A stretch of 51,243 nucleotides of DNA from Megalodesulfovibrio gigas DSM 1382 = ATCC 19364 (GTDB lineage: Bacteria; Desulfobacterota; Desulfovibrionia; Desulfovibrionales; Desulfovibrionaceae). Positions 17,795 through 26,141 of this stretch are shown piece by piece (the first letter of the stretch is position 1; every line of letters starts with the position of its first letter). Location: assembly GCF_000468495.1 (NCBI RefSeq), contig NC_022444.1, positions 3,397,553-3,448,795 of the forward strand, read 5' to 3'. The translations under genes were made by a program, and so were the position numbers. The notes under the pieces are model-generated. The model was given only the letters and a program-made list of their open reading frames with translations, was not told the origin of the DNA and ran no database searches.

Positions 17795-19765
17795 TCAGCA
17801 GCCCTCCTCCAACGCCTGAATTTCCGTTTCCAGCTGCTCCATGGCGGCGATGCAACGTTCGGCCCGTTCCTGGGTCACGTTGTATTCGCCCAGCAGGGTG
17901 GCGCTTTTGGCGGCATCGGCAAACACGGCCGGGTCTGCCAGCTGCTGTTCCACCTCGGCCTGGCGGGAGAGGATGTTTTCCAGCTCCTGTTCCTTGTCCG
18001 CGTAGGCCTGTTTTTTGGGGCCCAGCAGTTTGGCCATGGCCTTTCGCCGTTCCGCCTCCTGCCGCTTGCGATCCTGGCGCTCGGCCCGGCTTTCCCCGGG
18101 CTTGTCGCCAAGAGATTTCGAATCATCCACTACCACAGTTCCCTTGCCGGGCACAACTGCAGGATTGGCCTGCCGGGATCTTTCGTAGGCCTCGAAGCCT
18201 TCTTCGTGGATGACGAAACCCTGGGGCGTGAGTTCCCAGACCTGTTCCGCCACGCGCTGCATGAGCCAGCGGTCGTGGGCCACGAAGAGCACGGTGCCTT
18301 CGAAATCTTCCAAGGCCTCGATGAGGGCCTCGCGACTTTCCAGGTCCAGGTGGTTGGTGGGTTCGTCCAGCACCAGAAAATTGGACCGGGACAGAAAGAG
18401 CGTGGCCAGGATGAGCCGGCTTTTCTCGCCGCCGGACAGGGAAGACACGGGGCGGTCGAAGTATTCCTGCCCGAGCAGGAAAAGCCCGAGCACGCTCATG
18501 AGCTCTTCTTCGGTGGTGCGGGGGTCGCACAGGCGGCGGATTTCCGAAAGCGTGGTCTTTTCGGGATCCAGAATCTCCAACTGATGCTGGGCAAAGATGC
18601 CCATCTTGGTGTTGGAGCTCACTTCCACCCGGCCGGCCAGGGGCTGATGCCGGCCGGTGACGCACTTGAGCAACGTGGACTTGCCGCAGCCGTTAGGACC
18701 GGCCAGGGCGATCTTCTGCCCGCGAAAAATCTGAAAATCAATCGGCTTCCACAGCTGCTGCCCGCTGCCGTAAGCCGCGGCAAGGCCCACCACGGCCATG
18801 GGGGTGCGGTCGCCGCGCTGGGGTTCCGGCCATTTGAACGAAAGGGTTTTCTTCCTGGCGTCCGGCTTCAGGCCCTCCAGCTCCTTTTCCAGCTTTCTGG
18901 CCTGCTTCTGACGCGAACCGGCCTGTCGGGCCTTGGTGGCCTTGTATTTGAACCGGGCCACGAAGGCGAGCTTGCGTTCCAGCTCCTCGTTCAGGCGTTT
19001 GGTCTCGCGCTGGCGCTGCTCTTCCTGCTCGTCCTGCCAGACCAGGAACTGCGAGAAGGTGCCCTTGCGGAACATCGGCTTGGGGCCGCCGAAATACAAG
19101 GTGTGCGTGGCCAGGCGGTCCATGAAGATGCGGTCGTGGGCCACGAAGACCAGCACGCCTTCATACGCCAGCAGAAACTGCTCCAGCCACTCCACGGCTT
19201 CCAGGTCCAGGTGGTTGGTGGGTTCGTCCAGGAGCAGGATGTCTGCCCCGGCCACCAGCACGCGGGCCAGCTTGGCGCGCTCCCGCCAGCCGCCGGAAAA
19301 GCTCTGCAGCGGGTCATGATGCCGGGCGGCGGGGAATCCCAGCCCTTCCAGCACCACATGGGCGCGCTGTTCGGGATTGTGCCCGTAGACGGCCTCCAGC
19401 TCTGCCTGCCGGGTGGCCAGACGGGCCAGGGCTTTTTCGTCGTGCACGGCGGTGGCGGCTTCCCATTCCTTCCAGAAATCGTTCCAGGAAGGCAGCACCT
19501 CCAGCACCCAGGCAATCAGCGGGGTGGCCAGGACGTCTTCGTCCATTTCCTGGGCCACGTAGCCCAGCCGCGCGCCCTTGGGCATGGTGATGCGCCCGGC
19601 ATCCGGCGCGCTGACGCCGGCGATGACCTTCAGAAAAGTGGACTTGCCCGCGCCATTGGCCCCGACCACGGCCAGACGCACCCCGGAGACCAGCTCCAGG
19701 GAAAAATCCTTGAACAGATCCCGGGCCCCGTAACTCTTGGTGATGCCTTGTATGGAACAATTCAC
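17795..19765 (-). CDS. ABC-F family ATPase
   Basis: 656 residues from a GTG at 19765 with AGGA upstream; an ATG at 19795 would add 10 residues (MFFLLFQESR) but has no ribosome site. Two ABC cassettes without membrane segments: Walker A GANGAGKST and signature FSGGWRERA in the first; GPNGCGKST and LSGGEKSRL in the second; both carry LDEPTNHLDLE. A charged linker separates them and a Lys/Glu-rich coiled coil ends the protein. ABC-F proteins act on ribosomes (EttA, Uup, YheS) or give antibiotic protection. The C-terminal coiled coil favours the Uup or YheS type. It is transcribed in the same direction as leuB but lies after a hairpin. Confidence 0.92.
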   Translation of the reverse strand: MNCSIQGITKSYGARDLFKDFSLELVSGVRLAVVGANGAGKSTFLKVIAGVSAPDAGRITMPKGARLGYVAQEMDEDVLATPLIAWVLEVLPSWNDFWKEWEAATAVHDEKALARLATRQAELEAVYGHNPEQRAHVVLEGLGFPAARHHDPLQSFSGGWRERAKLARVLVAGADILLLDEPTNHLDLEAVEWLEQFLLAYEGVLVFVAHDRIFMDRLATHTLYFGGPKPMFRKGTFSQFLVWQDEQEEQRQRETKRLNEELERKLAFVARFKYKATKARQAGSRQKQARKLEKELEGLKPDARKKTLSFKWPEPQRGDRTPMAVVGLAAAYGSGQQLWKPIDFQIFRGQKIALAGPNGCGKSTLLKCVTGRHQPLAGRVEVSSNTKMGIFAQHQLEILDPEKTTLSEIRRLCDPRTTEEELMSVLGLFLLGQEYFDRPVSSLSGGEKSRLILATLFLSRSNFLVLDEPTNHLDLESREALIEALEDFEGTVLFVAHDRWLMQRVAEQVWELTPQGFVIHEEGFEAYERSRQANPAVVPGKGTVVVDDSKSLGDKPGESRAERQDRKRQEAERRKAMAKLLGPKKQAYADKEQELENILSRQAEVEQQLADPAVFADAAKSATLLGEYNVTQERAERCIAAMEQLETEIQALEEGC

Positions 19766-19877
19766 GCGAGATTCCTGGAAAAGCAAAAAGAACATGGCGA
19801 CACGCCGCCGGAAGACGCTCCAACCGGCGAGTCATGCCACAAGTGGCCCACAGTGAAAAGTCTTTTGGAAGGGGGAT

Positions 19878-19917
19878 GCGGGGGAAGCACCGTTCCGCGG
19901 AACGGCGCTTCCCCCGC
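19878..19917 (-). terminator. Large hairpin after leuB, probable terminator
   Basis: GCGGGGGAAGC and GCTTCCCCCGC (11 pairs) enclose one mismatch and the palindrome CCGTTCCGCGGAACGG. It begins nine bases after the leuB stop. The T-rich segment on the minus strand lies some 20 bases further on, so termination strength is uncertain. Confidence 0.6.
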
Positions 19918-19925
19918 GCATATGC

Positions 19926-21011
19926 TTATCCCAGTGCGTCAACCACGGCATCGCCCATGGCTGTGCAGCCCACGAGGGTCAGACCGGGCTGGGCGCTGTT
20001 GTAGATGTCGCCAGTGCGCAGGCCCTTGTCCAGCACGGCAGAGACAGCCTGCTCGATGACGGCGGCCTCGGCCTCCAGGCCCAGGGCAAAGCGCAGCATC
20101 ATGGCCACGGACAGGATGGTGGCCAGGGGGTTGGCCTTGTCCTGGCCGGCGATGTCCGGAGCCGAGCCGTGGATGGGCTCGTAGATGCCGGGGCCGGATT
20201 CGCCCACCGAGGCCGAGGGCAGCATGCCGATGGAACCGGTGATGGCCGCGGCGGCGTCGGAGAGGATATCCCCGAACAGGTTGCCGGTGACGATGACGTC
20301 GAACTGGCTGGGATCGCGCACCAGCTGCATGGCGGCGTTGTCCACGTACATGTGGCTCAGTTCCACGTCCTGGTAGTCCTTGTGGACTTCGATGACCACA
20401 TCCCGCCAGAGCTGGGAGACGTCCAGCACGTTGGCCTTGTCCACGCTGCACAGGCGCTTGCCGCGCTTGCGGGCAGCCTCGAAGGCCACCTTGGCGATGC
20501 GGCGGACTTCGGACTCGGTGTAGCGCATGGTGTTGAAGCCCATGCGCTCGCCGTTTTCTTCCACAATGCCCTTGGGCTGACCAAAGTAGACGCAGCCGGT
20601 CAGCTCGCGCACCACCAGCACGTCCAGGCCCTTGGCCACGATGTCCGGCCGCAGATAGCTGGCCGAGGCCAGTTGCGGAAAGAGCGTGGCCGGGCGGAAG
20701 TTGGCAAAGCAGTTCAGCTCCTTGCGGATCTTTAGCAGGCCGGTTTCCGCGCGCAGGTGGCGGGGCAGGTTGTCCCACTTGGGACCGCCCACGGCGCCGA
20801 GCAGCACGGCGTCGCTTTCCTTGCAGGCCTGGACCGTGGCGTCGGGCATGGGCTCGCCCACGGCGTCGATGGCCGCGCCGCCGGCCAGAACATTGGTGTA
20901 CGTGAACGTGTGGCCGAACTTGCGGCCCACCAGATCCAGCACCCGCACGGCCTGGGTCACGATCTCGGGGCCGATGCCGTCGCCGGGCATGAGGCAGATG
21001 GAGTAATTCAT
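19926..21011 (-). CDS. leuB: 3-isopropylmalate dehydrogenase
   Basis: 361 residues from the ATG at 21011 ([17 protein letters not shown]). Family motifs include GDGIGPE at the N terminus, [11 protein letters not shown], the arginine-rich active site loop ([13 protein letters not shown]), and the metal-binding [29 protein letters not shown] region that also gives NAD specificity with GSAPDIAGQ. It oxidises and decarboxylates 3-isopropylmalate in leucine synthesis. It is the last gene of leuA-C-D-B, set apart from leuD by 194 bases that hold a long inverted repeat. The longer ORF to 21146 runs through that repeat and is rejected. Confidence 0.97.
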   Translation of the reverse strand: MNYSICLMPGDGIGPEIVTQAVRVLDLVGRKFGHTFTYTNVLAGGAAIDAVGEPMPDATVQACKESDAVLLGAVGGPKWDNLPRHLRAETGLLKIRKELNCFANFRPATLFPQLASASYLRPDIVAKGLDVLVVRELTGCVYFGQPKGIVEENGERMGFNTMRYTESEVRRIAKVAFEAARKRGKRLCSVDKANVLDVSQLWRDVVIEVHKDYQDVELSHMYVDNAAMQLVRDPSQFDVIVTGNLFGDILSDAAAAITGSIGMLPSASVGESGPGIYEPIHGSAPDIAGQDKANPLATILSVAMMLRFALGLEAEAAVIEQAVSAVLDKGLRTGDIYNSAQPGLTLVGCTAMGDAVVDALG

Positions 21012-21095
21012 GAGGAAAACTCTATGGTTGTAAAAACGTGAAGACTCGGGGCGCTGCCCCGAACCCCGCCAGGGGGCTGACCCCCCTGGACCCCG

Positions 21096-21152
21096 CATTC
21101 GTGTTGTCACTGGGCGGCGCGTTCCAGCGCCGCCCAGTGACAACACCGAATG
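21096..21152. repeat. Long inverted repeat inside the leucine operon
   Basis: Perfect 20-base arms (21101-21120 and 21127-21146, starting GTGTTGTCACTGGGCGGCGC) around the 6-base loop GTTCCA. Allowing one bulged base, five more pairs (CATTC with GAATG) extend it. The flank at 21046-21094 holds a C/G-block motif of the kind that recurs between genes in high-GC genomes. It sits between leuD and leuB. Confidence 0.85.
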
Positions 21153-21205
21153 GAGGGGGTGTGGGGGAACTCAGTGCCCCCACTCTCTCCTGCCATTGTA
21201 TGACC

Positions 21206-21700
21206 TTACGCCGTCAGACGCTGTTTGACGTAGTTCACCAGGCCGCCGGCGTTCAGGATCCCCTGCATGAAGGGCGGCACGGGCTGGGCGGCGATGGTCT
21301 CGCCGGTGCGCTTGTTAAGGATCTGCCCGGTGATGATGTCCACTTCCAGGGGATCGCCGTCCTGGATGCGGCTGATGTCGTCTCCCACTTCCAGCAGGGG
21401 CAGGCCCATGTTGAAGCTGTTGCGGTAGAAGATGCGGGCATAGGAATGGGCAATGACCACACTCACGCCCGCGCCCAGGATGGCCACCGGGGCGTGCTCG
21501 CGGGAGGAGCCGCAGCCGAAGTTGCGGCCAGCCACGATGAAGTCGCCCTTCTGGATGCGTTTGTTCCAGCCGGGCTCCAGGCCTTCCATGCAGTGCTTGC
21601 CGAGCTCCACAGGATCGGTGGTCACAAGAAACGGGGCCGGGATGATGGCGTCGGTATCGATATGCTCGCCCACCAGATGGGCAGCGCCGGAAAGTTTCAT
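21206..21700 (-). CDS. leuD: 3-isopropylmalate dehydratase small subunit
   Basis: 164 residues, the short HacB-type (archaeal and deltaproteobacterial) LeuD and not the approximately 200-residue enterobacterial form. Motifs: [10 protein letters not shown] at the N terminus and [14 protein letters not shown]. With LeuC it isomerises 2-isopropylmalate to 3-isopropylmalate. It begins 21 bases after leuC. Confidence 0.96.
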   Translation of the reverse strand: MKLSGAAHLVGEHIDTDAIIPAPFLVTTDPVELGKHCMEGLEPGWNKRIQKGDFIVAGRNFGCGSSREHAPVAILGAGVSVVIAHSYARIFYRNSFNMGLPLLEVGDDISRIQDGDPLEVDIITGQILNKRTGETIAAQPVPPFMQGILNAGGLVNYVKQRLTA

Positions 21701-21721
21701 GATTCGAATCCTCGCAGGCGG

Positions 21722-22999
21722 TTACAGAGACGCAGGGTGGACGATTTCGCCAGCCACGGCCGCGGCGGCGGCCAGGGACGGGGAAGACAGATACACCTCG
21801 CTCTCCAGGTGTCCCATGCGGCCCTTGAAATTGCGGTTGGTGGTGGCGATGGCGCGTTCGCCCTTGGCCAGAATGCCCATGTGGCCACCCAGGCAGGGCC
21901 CGCAGGTGGGCGGCCCCACGATGCAGCCGGCTTCCATGAAGGTTTCCAGCAGCCCTTCCCTAAGAGCCTGGGTCCAGATTTTCGGCGTGGCCGGCAGCAC
22001 CACGCAGCGCACGGACTTCTTCACCTTGCGGCCCTTGAGGATGGCCGCGGCTTCGCGCAGGTCCTCAATGCGGCCGTTGGTGCAGGAACCGATGACGGAC
22101 TGGTTGACCACGATATGCTCGGCGGCCAGCTCATCCACGCCGCGCACGTTGTCCGGCAGGTGCGGGCAGGCCACCTGCGGCGACAGGGAGGCGGCGTCAA
22201 TCTTGATGATCTCGTCATAGGGCGCGCCGGCGTCGGGGGCGATTTCCTGCGTGGCGGTGTGGCCGTGGGCCTTGGCGAAGGCCAGGGTCTTGGCATCCGC
22301 CGCAAAAAGCCCGACCTTGCCGCCAGCCTCAATGGCCATGTTGGCCATGGTCAGGCGACCTTCCACGGAAAGGGCGGCCACGGTGCTGCCGCCGAACTCC
22401 AGGGCCTTGTAGCGTGCGCCGTCCACGCCGGTCTTGCCGATGGTGTGGAGGATCAGATCCTTCGCGCCCACGTAGGCCGACAGCTCGCCGTCGATCTGCA
22501 CATAGATGGTCTGGGGCACCTTGAACCAGGTCTCGCCCAGGGCCATGGCTCCGGCGATGTCCGTGGAGCCCATGCCCGTGGCAAAGGCGCACAGGCCGCC
22601 GTAGGTGCAGGTGTGGCTGTCTGCCCCCACCACCACGTCGCCGGGGCCCACCAGGCCCAGTTCGGGCAGCAGCGCGTGTTCCACGCCGCAGTCCCCGCCC
22701 TCATAATAGTGCAGGATGTCCTGCTCCTGGGCGAATTCCCGGATGCCGCGCACCTGTTCGGCGGAGGCAATGTCCTTGTTGGGGGTGAAATGGTCCATCA
22801 CCAGGGCGATCTTGGTCTTGTCGAAGACCGTGGCCGCGCCCATCTGCCGGAAGCTCTTGATGGCCAGGGGCGCGGTGATGTCGTTCGCCAGCACCAGGGA
22901 GACGCGGCAGCGGATAATCTGCCCGGCCTCCTTGATCACTTCGTCGCTGGCGGCCTGAAGCAGTTTCATGGCAAGGGTGTGCGCTACAGCGTGACGCAT
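21722..22999 (-). CDS. leuC: 3-isopropylmalate dehydratase large subunit
   Basis: 425 residues, HacA-type LeuC. Iron-sulfur ligands are visible: Cys in IGSCTNGRIEDL and the pair in PTCGPCLGGHMG. DSHTCTYGG is the aconitase-family substrate loop. The ATG at 22999 has AAGGAGGAGG upstream and overlaps the end of leuA by 16 bases, so the two are translationally linked. The enzyme needs a [4Fe-4S] cluster in its active site. Confidence 0.97.
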   Translation of the reverse strand: MRHAVAHTLAMKLLQAASDEVIKEAGQIIRCRVSLVLANDITAPLAIKSFRQMGAATVFDKTKIALVMDHFTPNKDIASAEQVRGIREFAQEQDILHYYEGGDCGVEHALLPELGLVGPGDVVVGADSHTCTYGGLCAFATGMGSTDIAGAMALGETWFKVPQTIYVQIDGELSAYVGAKDLILHTIGKTGVDGARYKALEFGGSTVAALSVEGRLTMANMAIEAGGKVGLFAADAKTLAFAKAHGHTATQEIAPDAGAPYDEIIKIDAASLSPQVACPHLPDNVRGVDELAAEHIVVNQSVIGSCTNGRIEDLREAAAILKGRKVKKSVRCVVLPATPKIWTQALREGLLETFMEAGCIVGPPTCGPCLGGHMGILAKGERAIATTNRNFKGRMGHLESEVYLSSPSLAAAAAVAGEIVHPASL

Positions 23000-24513
23000 T
23001 GACGTTCCTCCTCCTTTTTGGCGAGGCGATTGAGGGCGTTGAGATAGGCCTTGGCCCCGGCCTTGATGACGTCGCCGTCGGCCCCGCGACCCACGGCGGC
23101 GTGCGCATCCATGCGCAGCCGGACCATCACCTCGGCCTGGGCGTCCGTGCCCGAGGTGACGGCGTTGACCTGATAGTGTTCCAATACCGGGGACTTGCCC
23201 ACGGCCTTGTTGATGGCGCTGAAGGCGGCGTCCACCGGCCCCACGCCGAAAGTGGCTTCGCGGATCTCGCGGCCGTCCATTTCCAGCACCAGGGCGGCGG
23301 AAGGCGGATCGACCCCGGCCACCACGGTGAGGTTCCTCAACCGGTACTTGTCCGGAATGCGGAAGACCTCTTCCAGGACCACGGCTTCCACGTCCTCGTC
23401 GAAAATCTGTTCCTTCTTGTCCGCCAGCTTCTTGATGGCTTCAAAGACGATGCCCAGCTGCTCGTCGGAGAGGGTGAAGCCCAGCTCCCGACACTTGGTG
23501 CCCAGGGCGTTGCGGCCGGAATGCTTGCCCAACACCAGTTCCGTGCGGGTGCGGCCCACGGCTTCGGGGGTCATGATCTCGTACGTGCGGCTGTCTTTGA
23601 GCATGCCATCCTGATGGATGCCGCTCTCATGGGCAAAGGCGTTGGCGCCCACAATGGCCTTGTACGGCGGGATGGGCGCGCCGATGATCATGGACAACAG
23701 CCGGCACGTGGGGAACAACTGCTCCGTGCGGATGCCCGTTTCCAGCTGGAAATACGGCTGCCGCGTGCGCAGGGCCATGATCACCTCTTCCAACGCGGCG
23801 TTGCCGGCGCGCTCCCCGATGCCGGAGACGGTCACTTCCGCCTGCCGGGCCCCGGCCTTGAGCGCCGCCAGGGTGTTGGCCGCAGCCAAGCCGAGATCGT
23901 TGTGACAATGCACGGACCAGACCACCTTCTCGCTGCCGGGAACATGCTCCAGCAGATAGGCGATCAGCTCCCCGAACTCCTGGGGCTGGGCATAGCCCAC
24001 GGTATCCGGAATGTTGATGGTCCTGGCCCCGGCCTTGATGACCTCCGCGCAGATGCGCGCCAGGAACGGCGGCTCGGAACGCGAGGCGTCCTCGGCGGAA
24101 AACTCCACGTTGGCCGTGTACTGCGCCGCGTGCCTGACGGCGGCGATGGCCATTTCCACCACCTGATCCGGCGCCTTGCGCAGCTTCTTTTCCATGTGGA
24201 TGGGCGACGTGGCGATGAAGGTGTGGATGCGCGGATGGGCCGCGTCCTTGATGGCCTCCCAGGCGCGGTCGATGTCCGGCTGGATGGCCCGGGCCAGACC
24301 GGCAATCTGGGAATCCTTCACCGCGGCGGCAATGGCCTGCACGGCCTGGAAATCGCCCTTGGAGGCCGCAGGAAAGCCGGCTTCGATGACGTCCACGCCC
24401 ATGCCTTCCAACTGTTTGGCCAGGCGGATCTTTTCCTGCTGGTTCATGGTGGCGCCCGGCGATTGCTCGCCGTCGCGCAAGGTGGTGTCGAAAATGATGA
24501 CGCGATTGGACAT
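22984..24513 (-). CDS. leuA: 2-isopropylmalate synthase
   Basis: 509 residues from the ATG at 24513 (MSNRVIIFDTTLRDGEQSP) with GGAG seven bases upstream. The catalytic TIM barrel carries DTTLRDGEQSPG, and the metal ligands HCHNDLG and GERAGNAALEE. The C-terminal leucine-binding regulatory domain follows (GVGPVDAAFSAINK and GRGADGDVIKAGAKAYLNAL), so feedback inhibition by leucine is expected. It makes the first committed step of leucine synthesis. A leader peptide lies upstream. Confidence 0.97.
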   Translation of the reverse strand: MSNRVIIFDTTLRDGEQSPGATMNQQEKIRLAKQLEGMGVDVIEAGFPAASKGDFQAVQAIAAAVKDSQIAGLARAIQPDIDRAWEAIKDAAHPRIHTFIATSPIHMEKKLRKAPDQVVEMAIAAVRHAAQYTANVEFSAEDASRSEPPFLARICAEVIKAGARTINIPDTVGYAQPQEFGELIAYLLEHVPGSEKVVWSVHCHNDLGLAAANTLAALKAGARQAEVTVSGIGERAGNAALEEVIMALRTRQPYFQLETGIRTEQLFPTCRLLSMIIGAPIPPYKAIVGANAFAHESGIHQDGMLKDSRTYEIMTPEAVGRTRTELVLGKHSGRNALGTKCRELGFTLSDEQLGIVFEAIKKLADKKEQIFDEDVEAVVLEEVFRIPDKYRLRNLTVVAGVDPPSAALVLEMDGREIREATFGVGPVDAAFSAINKAVGKSPVLEHYQVNAVTSGTDAQAEVMVRLRMDAHAAVGRGADGDVIKAGAKAYLNALNRLAKKEEERQCVTL

Positions 24514-24543
24514 GGTGCTGCTCCGCGATCGGTGGCGATTCCT

Positions 24544-24652
24544 ACCGAAAAGCCCGGCGCATGGCAAAGGCTTCCGGCAGGAAGGGAGTCCCCGCCTTGC
24601 GGTGGGGATATGCCTGGGGCAAACGATGGACGAAGACCGTCCTGAAGAACGG
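24544..24652 (-). promoter_or_regulatory. Putative leucine attenuator structures
   Basis: Between leuL and leuA the transcript can fold in competing ways. A hairpin at 24637-24652 (CCGTTC with GGACGG, loop TTCA) overlaps another at 24628-24642 (GGAC with GTCC), so only one can form. A further hairpin lies at 24590-24607 (CCCC and GGGG arms). A last stem at 24544-24578 encloses a TTTT run just before leuA. I cannot assign terminator and antiterminator with certainty. Confidence 0.5.
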
Positions 24653-24670
24653 AGAAATGGATGACGAGCG

Positions 24671-24742
24671 CTACAGCGCCCGTAGCAGGAGGCGACGGGA
24701 AATGGCGGAGCAGGAGGCGATATGGCAAATAAAGCAATCCAT
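24671..24742 (-). CDS. leuL: Leucine operon leader peptide
   Basis: A 23-codon ORF ending RRLLLRAL then TAG. Codons 18-20 are CTC, CTG and CTA and codon 23 is CTG, so four of the last six codons are Leu; CTA should be uncommon in a GC-rich genome. The ATG has AGAGGAGG about eight bases upstream, better than many full genes here. It lies 157 bases before leuA on the same strand. Leu codons at the end of a short translated leader are the mark of leucine attenuation in known leuL systems. The peptide also contains several Cys codons, whose meaning is unclear. Confidence 0.8.
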   Translation of the reverse strand: MDCFICHIASCSAISRRLLLRAL

Positions 24743-24826
24743 AGATGCCCCTCCTCTAGCACCGCCCCGCCCGCACGTCAAGGAAAATTGATCGAGCAAA
24801 CAGCATAACGCGCGACATATCCTGCC

Positions 24827-25978
24827 TCATTCAATCACCGAATCCGTCACCTGGGGATCGCCGTTGCCGAGGTAGAAGATGCCCGGATAGCCCGGCGTCT
24901 CAAAGCCGGCGCTGGGATTGTCGCGCAGGGTGGAATTTTCGATCACCAGGGTGCCGGTGCGGTCGTTGCTGACAAAAAAGATGGCGCCGCCGCCTTCGTT
25001 GGCCGTGTTGTGTTCGATGCTCGTGCCGCACAGCCGCAAAGTGAAGGTGTTGCCGTCGTTGTAAATCGCCCCGCCGCTGCCGCCGCCGGGCGTGCCAGGG
25101 CGGGCCGGGTTCGCGCCCGTGCCGATGGCCTTGTTGTACGAGAACAGGCTGTTGAGCACGGTAAAGGACACCCCGATGCTGGAGAGGCCGCCGCCATTGG
25201 AGCCCACATTGCCGTAGCGCGATCCGCCGCCGAAGGTGCTGTTGACCACGTAGACGGGCTGGTCCTGGTATTGATCGAACACCCGCACGGCAGCGCCGCC
25301 CACGTCCGGCCCTTCGGCATCGCAGGTATTGTTGAAGAATCGGCTGTTGACGATCTTGAAGCGGCCGCCGCGGACGTAGATAGCGCCGCCGCCGTCATAA
25401 GCCTCGCCTGTGGAATCGGCGTTGCTGAAGGTCAGATTCTGCACCGTGAGCCGGGGGTGGTCCTGATCGTCACAATGGGGCGTGGTCCAGACCTGGTCCG
25501 GGTCGCAGGTGTTCATGTACAGGATGCGGCGTGCGCCGCCGCCGCTCAGGGTCACCTTGCCGCCACCGTCCAGGACGATCTTTGGGCCGGTGTTGTTGAA
25601 GACCTTGGCCGTGGCCTGCAAGGCGATGGTCACGGGGGCGGGGCCGCAGTTGAAGGTGATGACGCCGCCCCGGGCCACGGCGTCCACCACGGCCTGACTG
25701 GTGCAACTGGAGGGCCGGCCGTCGCCGATGACCTGATCCGGCTGGGAGACGTCCTCGGCCTGGGCTTCGGCGGGGATGCTGCAACGGCCCTGGGGGTTGC
25801 CGGCAGGGGGCAGGCCGGCCTGCCTGGCCTGGGCCAGCATGGCCGGCAGACTCAGCAGCAGCGTGTCTGCGGCGTCTGAAGCGGCTGGAGATGCAGCAGC
25901 CGCGGCCGGCAGGATCCACAATCGGCACACAAGCCACGGCAACGCAACACAGCACATGATGATACAACGCCACGACAT
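24827..25978 (-). CDS. Secreted right-handed beta-helix protein
   Basis: 383 residues from the ATG at 25978 (MSWRCIIMCC) with GGAGG upstream; the longer frame overlaps the divergent promoter region. The first 30 residues form a signal peptide ending near AAAAASPA. The body has repeated short beta-rungs such as GGAIYVRGGRFKIVNSRFFNNT, NGGGLSSIGVSFTVLNSLFSYN and GGGAIFFVSNDRTGTLVIENSTLRDN, the pattern of parallel beta-helix and polymorphic outer-membrane-type repeats. There is no autotransporter barrel. Function is unknown; surface or secreted adhesion or polysaccharide binding is possible. It is divergent from the next gene. Confidence 0.75.
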   Translation of the reverse strand: MSWRCIIMCCVALPWLVCRLWILPAAAAASPAASDAADTLLLSLPAMLAQARQAGLPPAGNPQGRCSIPAEAQAEDVSQPDQVIGDGRPSSCTSQAVVDAVARGGVITFNCGPAPVTIALQATAKVFNNTGPKIVLDGGGKVTLSGGGARRILYMNTCDPDQVWTTPHCDDQDHPRLTVQNLTFSNADSTGEAYDGGGAIYVRGGRFKIVNSRFFNNTCDAEGPDVGGAAVRVFDQYQDQPVYVVNSTFGGGSRYGNVGSNGGGLSSIGVSFTVLNSLFSYNKAIGTGANPARPGTPGGGSGGAIYNDGNTFTLRLCGTSIEHNTANEGGGAIFFVSNDRTGTLVIENSTLRDNPSAGFETPGYPGIFYLGNGDPQVTDSVIE

Positions 25979-26141
25979 GACTGCAACCCTCCGCTGCATG
26001 ATACACAGGAAGATGAGCACGGGCACAAGGCGGACGAGGCCTGCTGTTTTCTCCCACACAATGATTGTCCGCGCAACGCACATGTGGTACCTTGTCGCAT
26101 CTTTTCCATGCAGCCACGCAACTTCCCGGGGGGGCCAAACC

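Noticed and set aside
24753-24781. TTGACG with TAGAGG 17 bases away as the leu promoter
   Set aside because: The -10 would overlap the leuL ribosome site and leave no room for a transcript start before it, so the true promoter must lie upstream.
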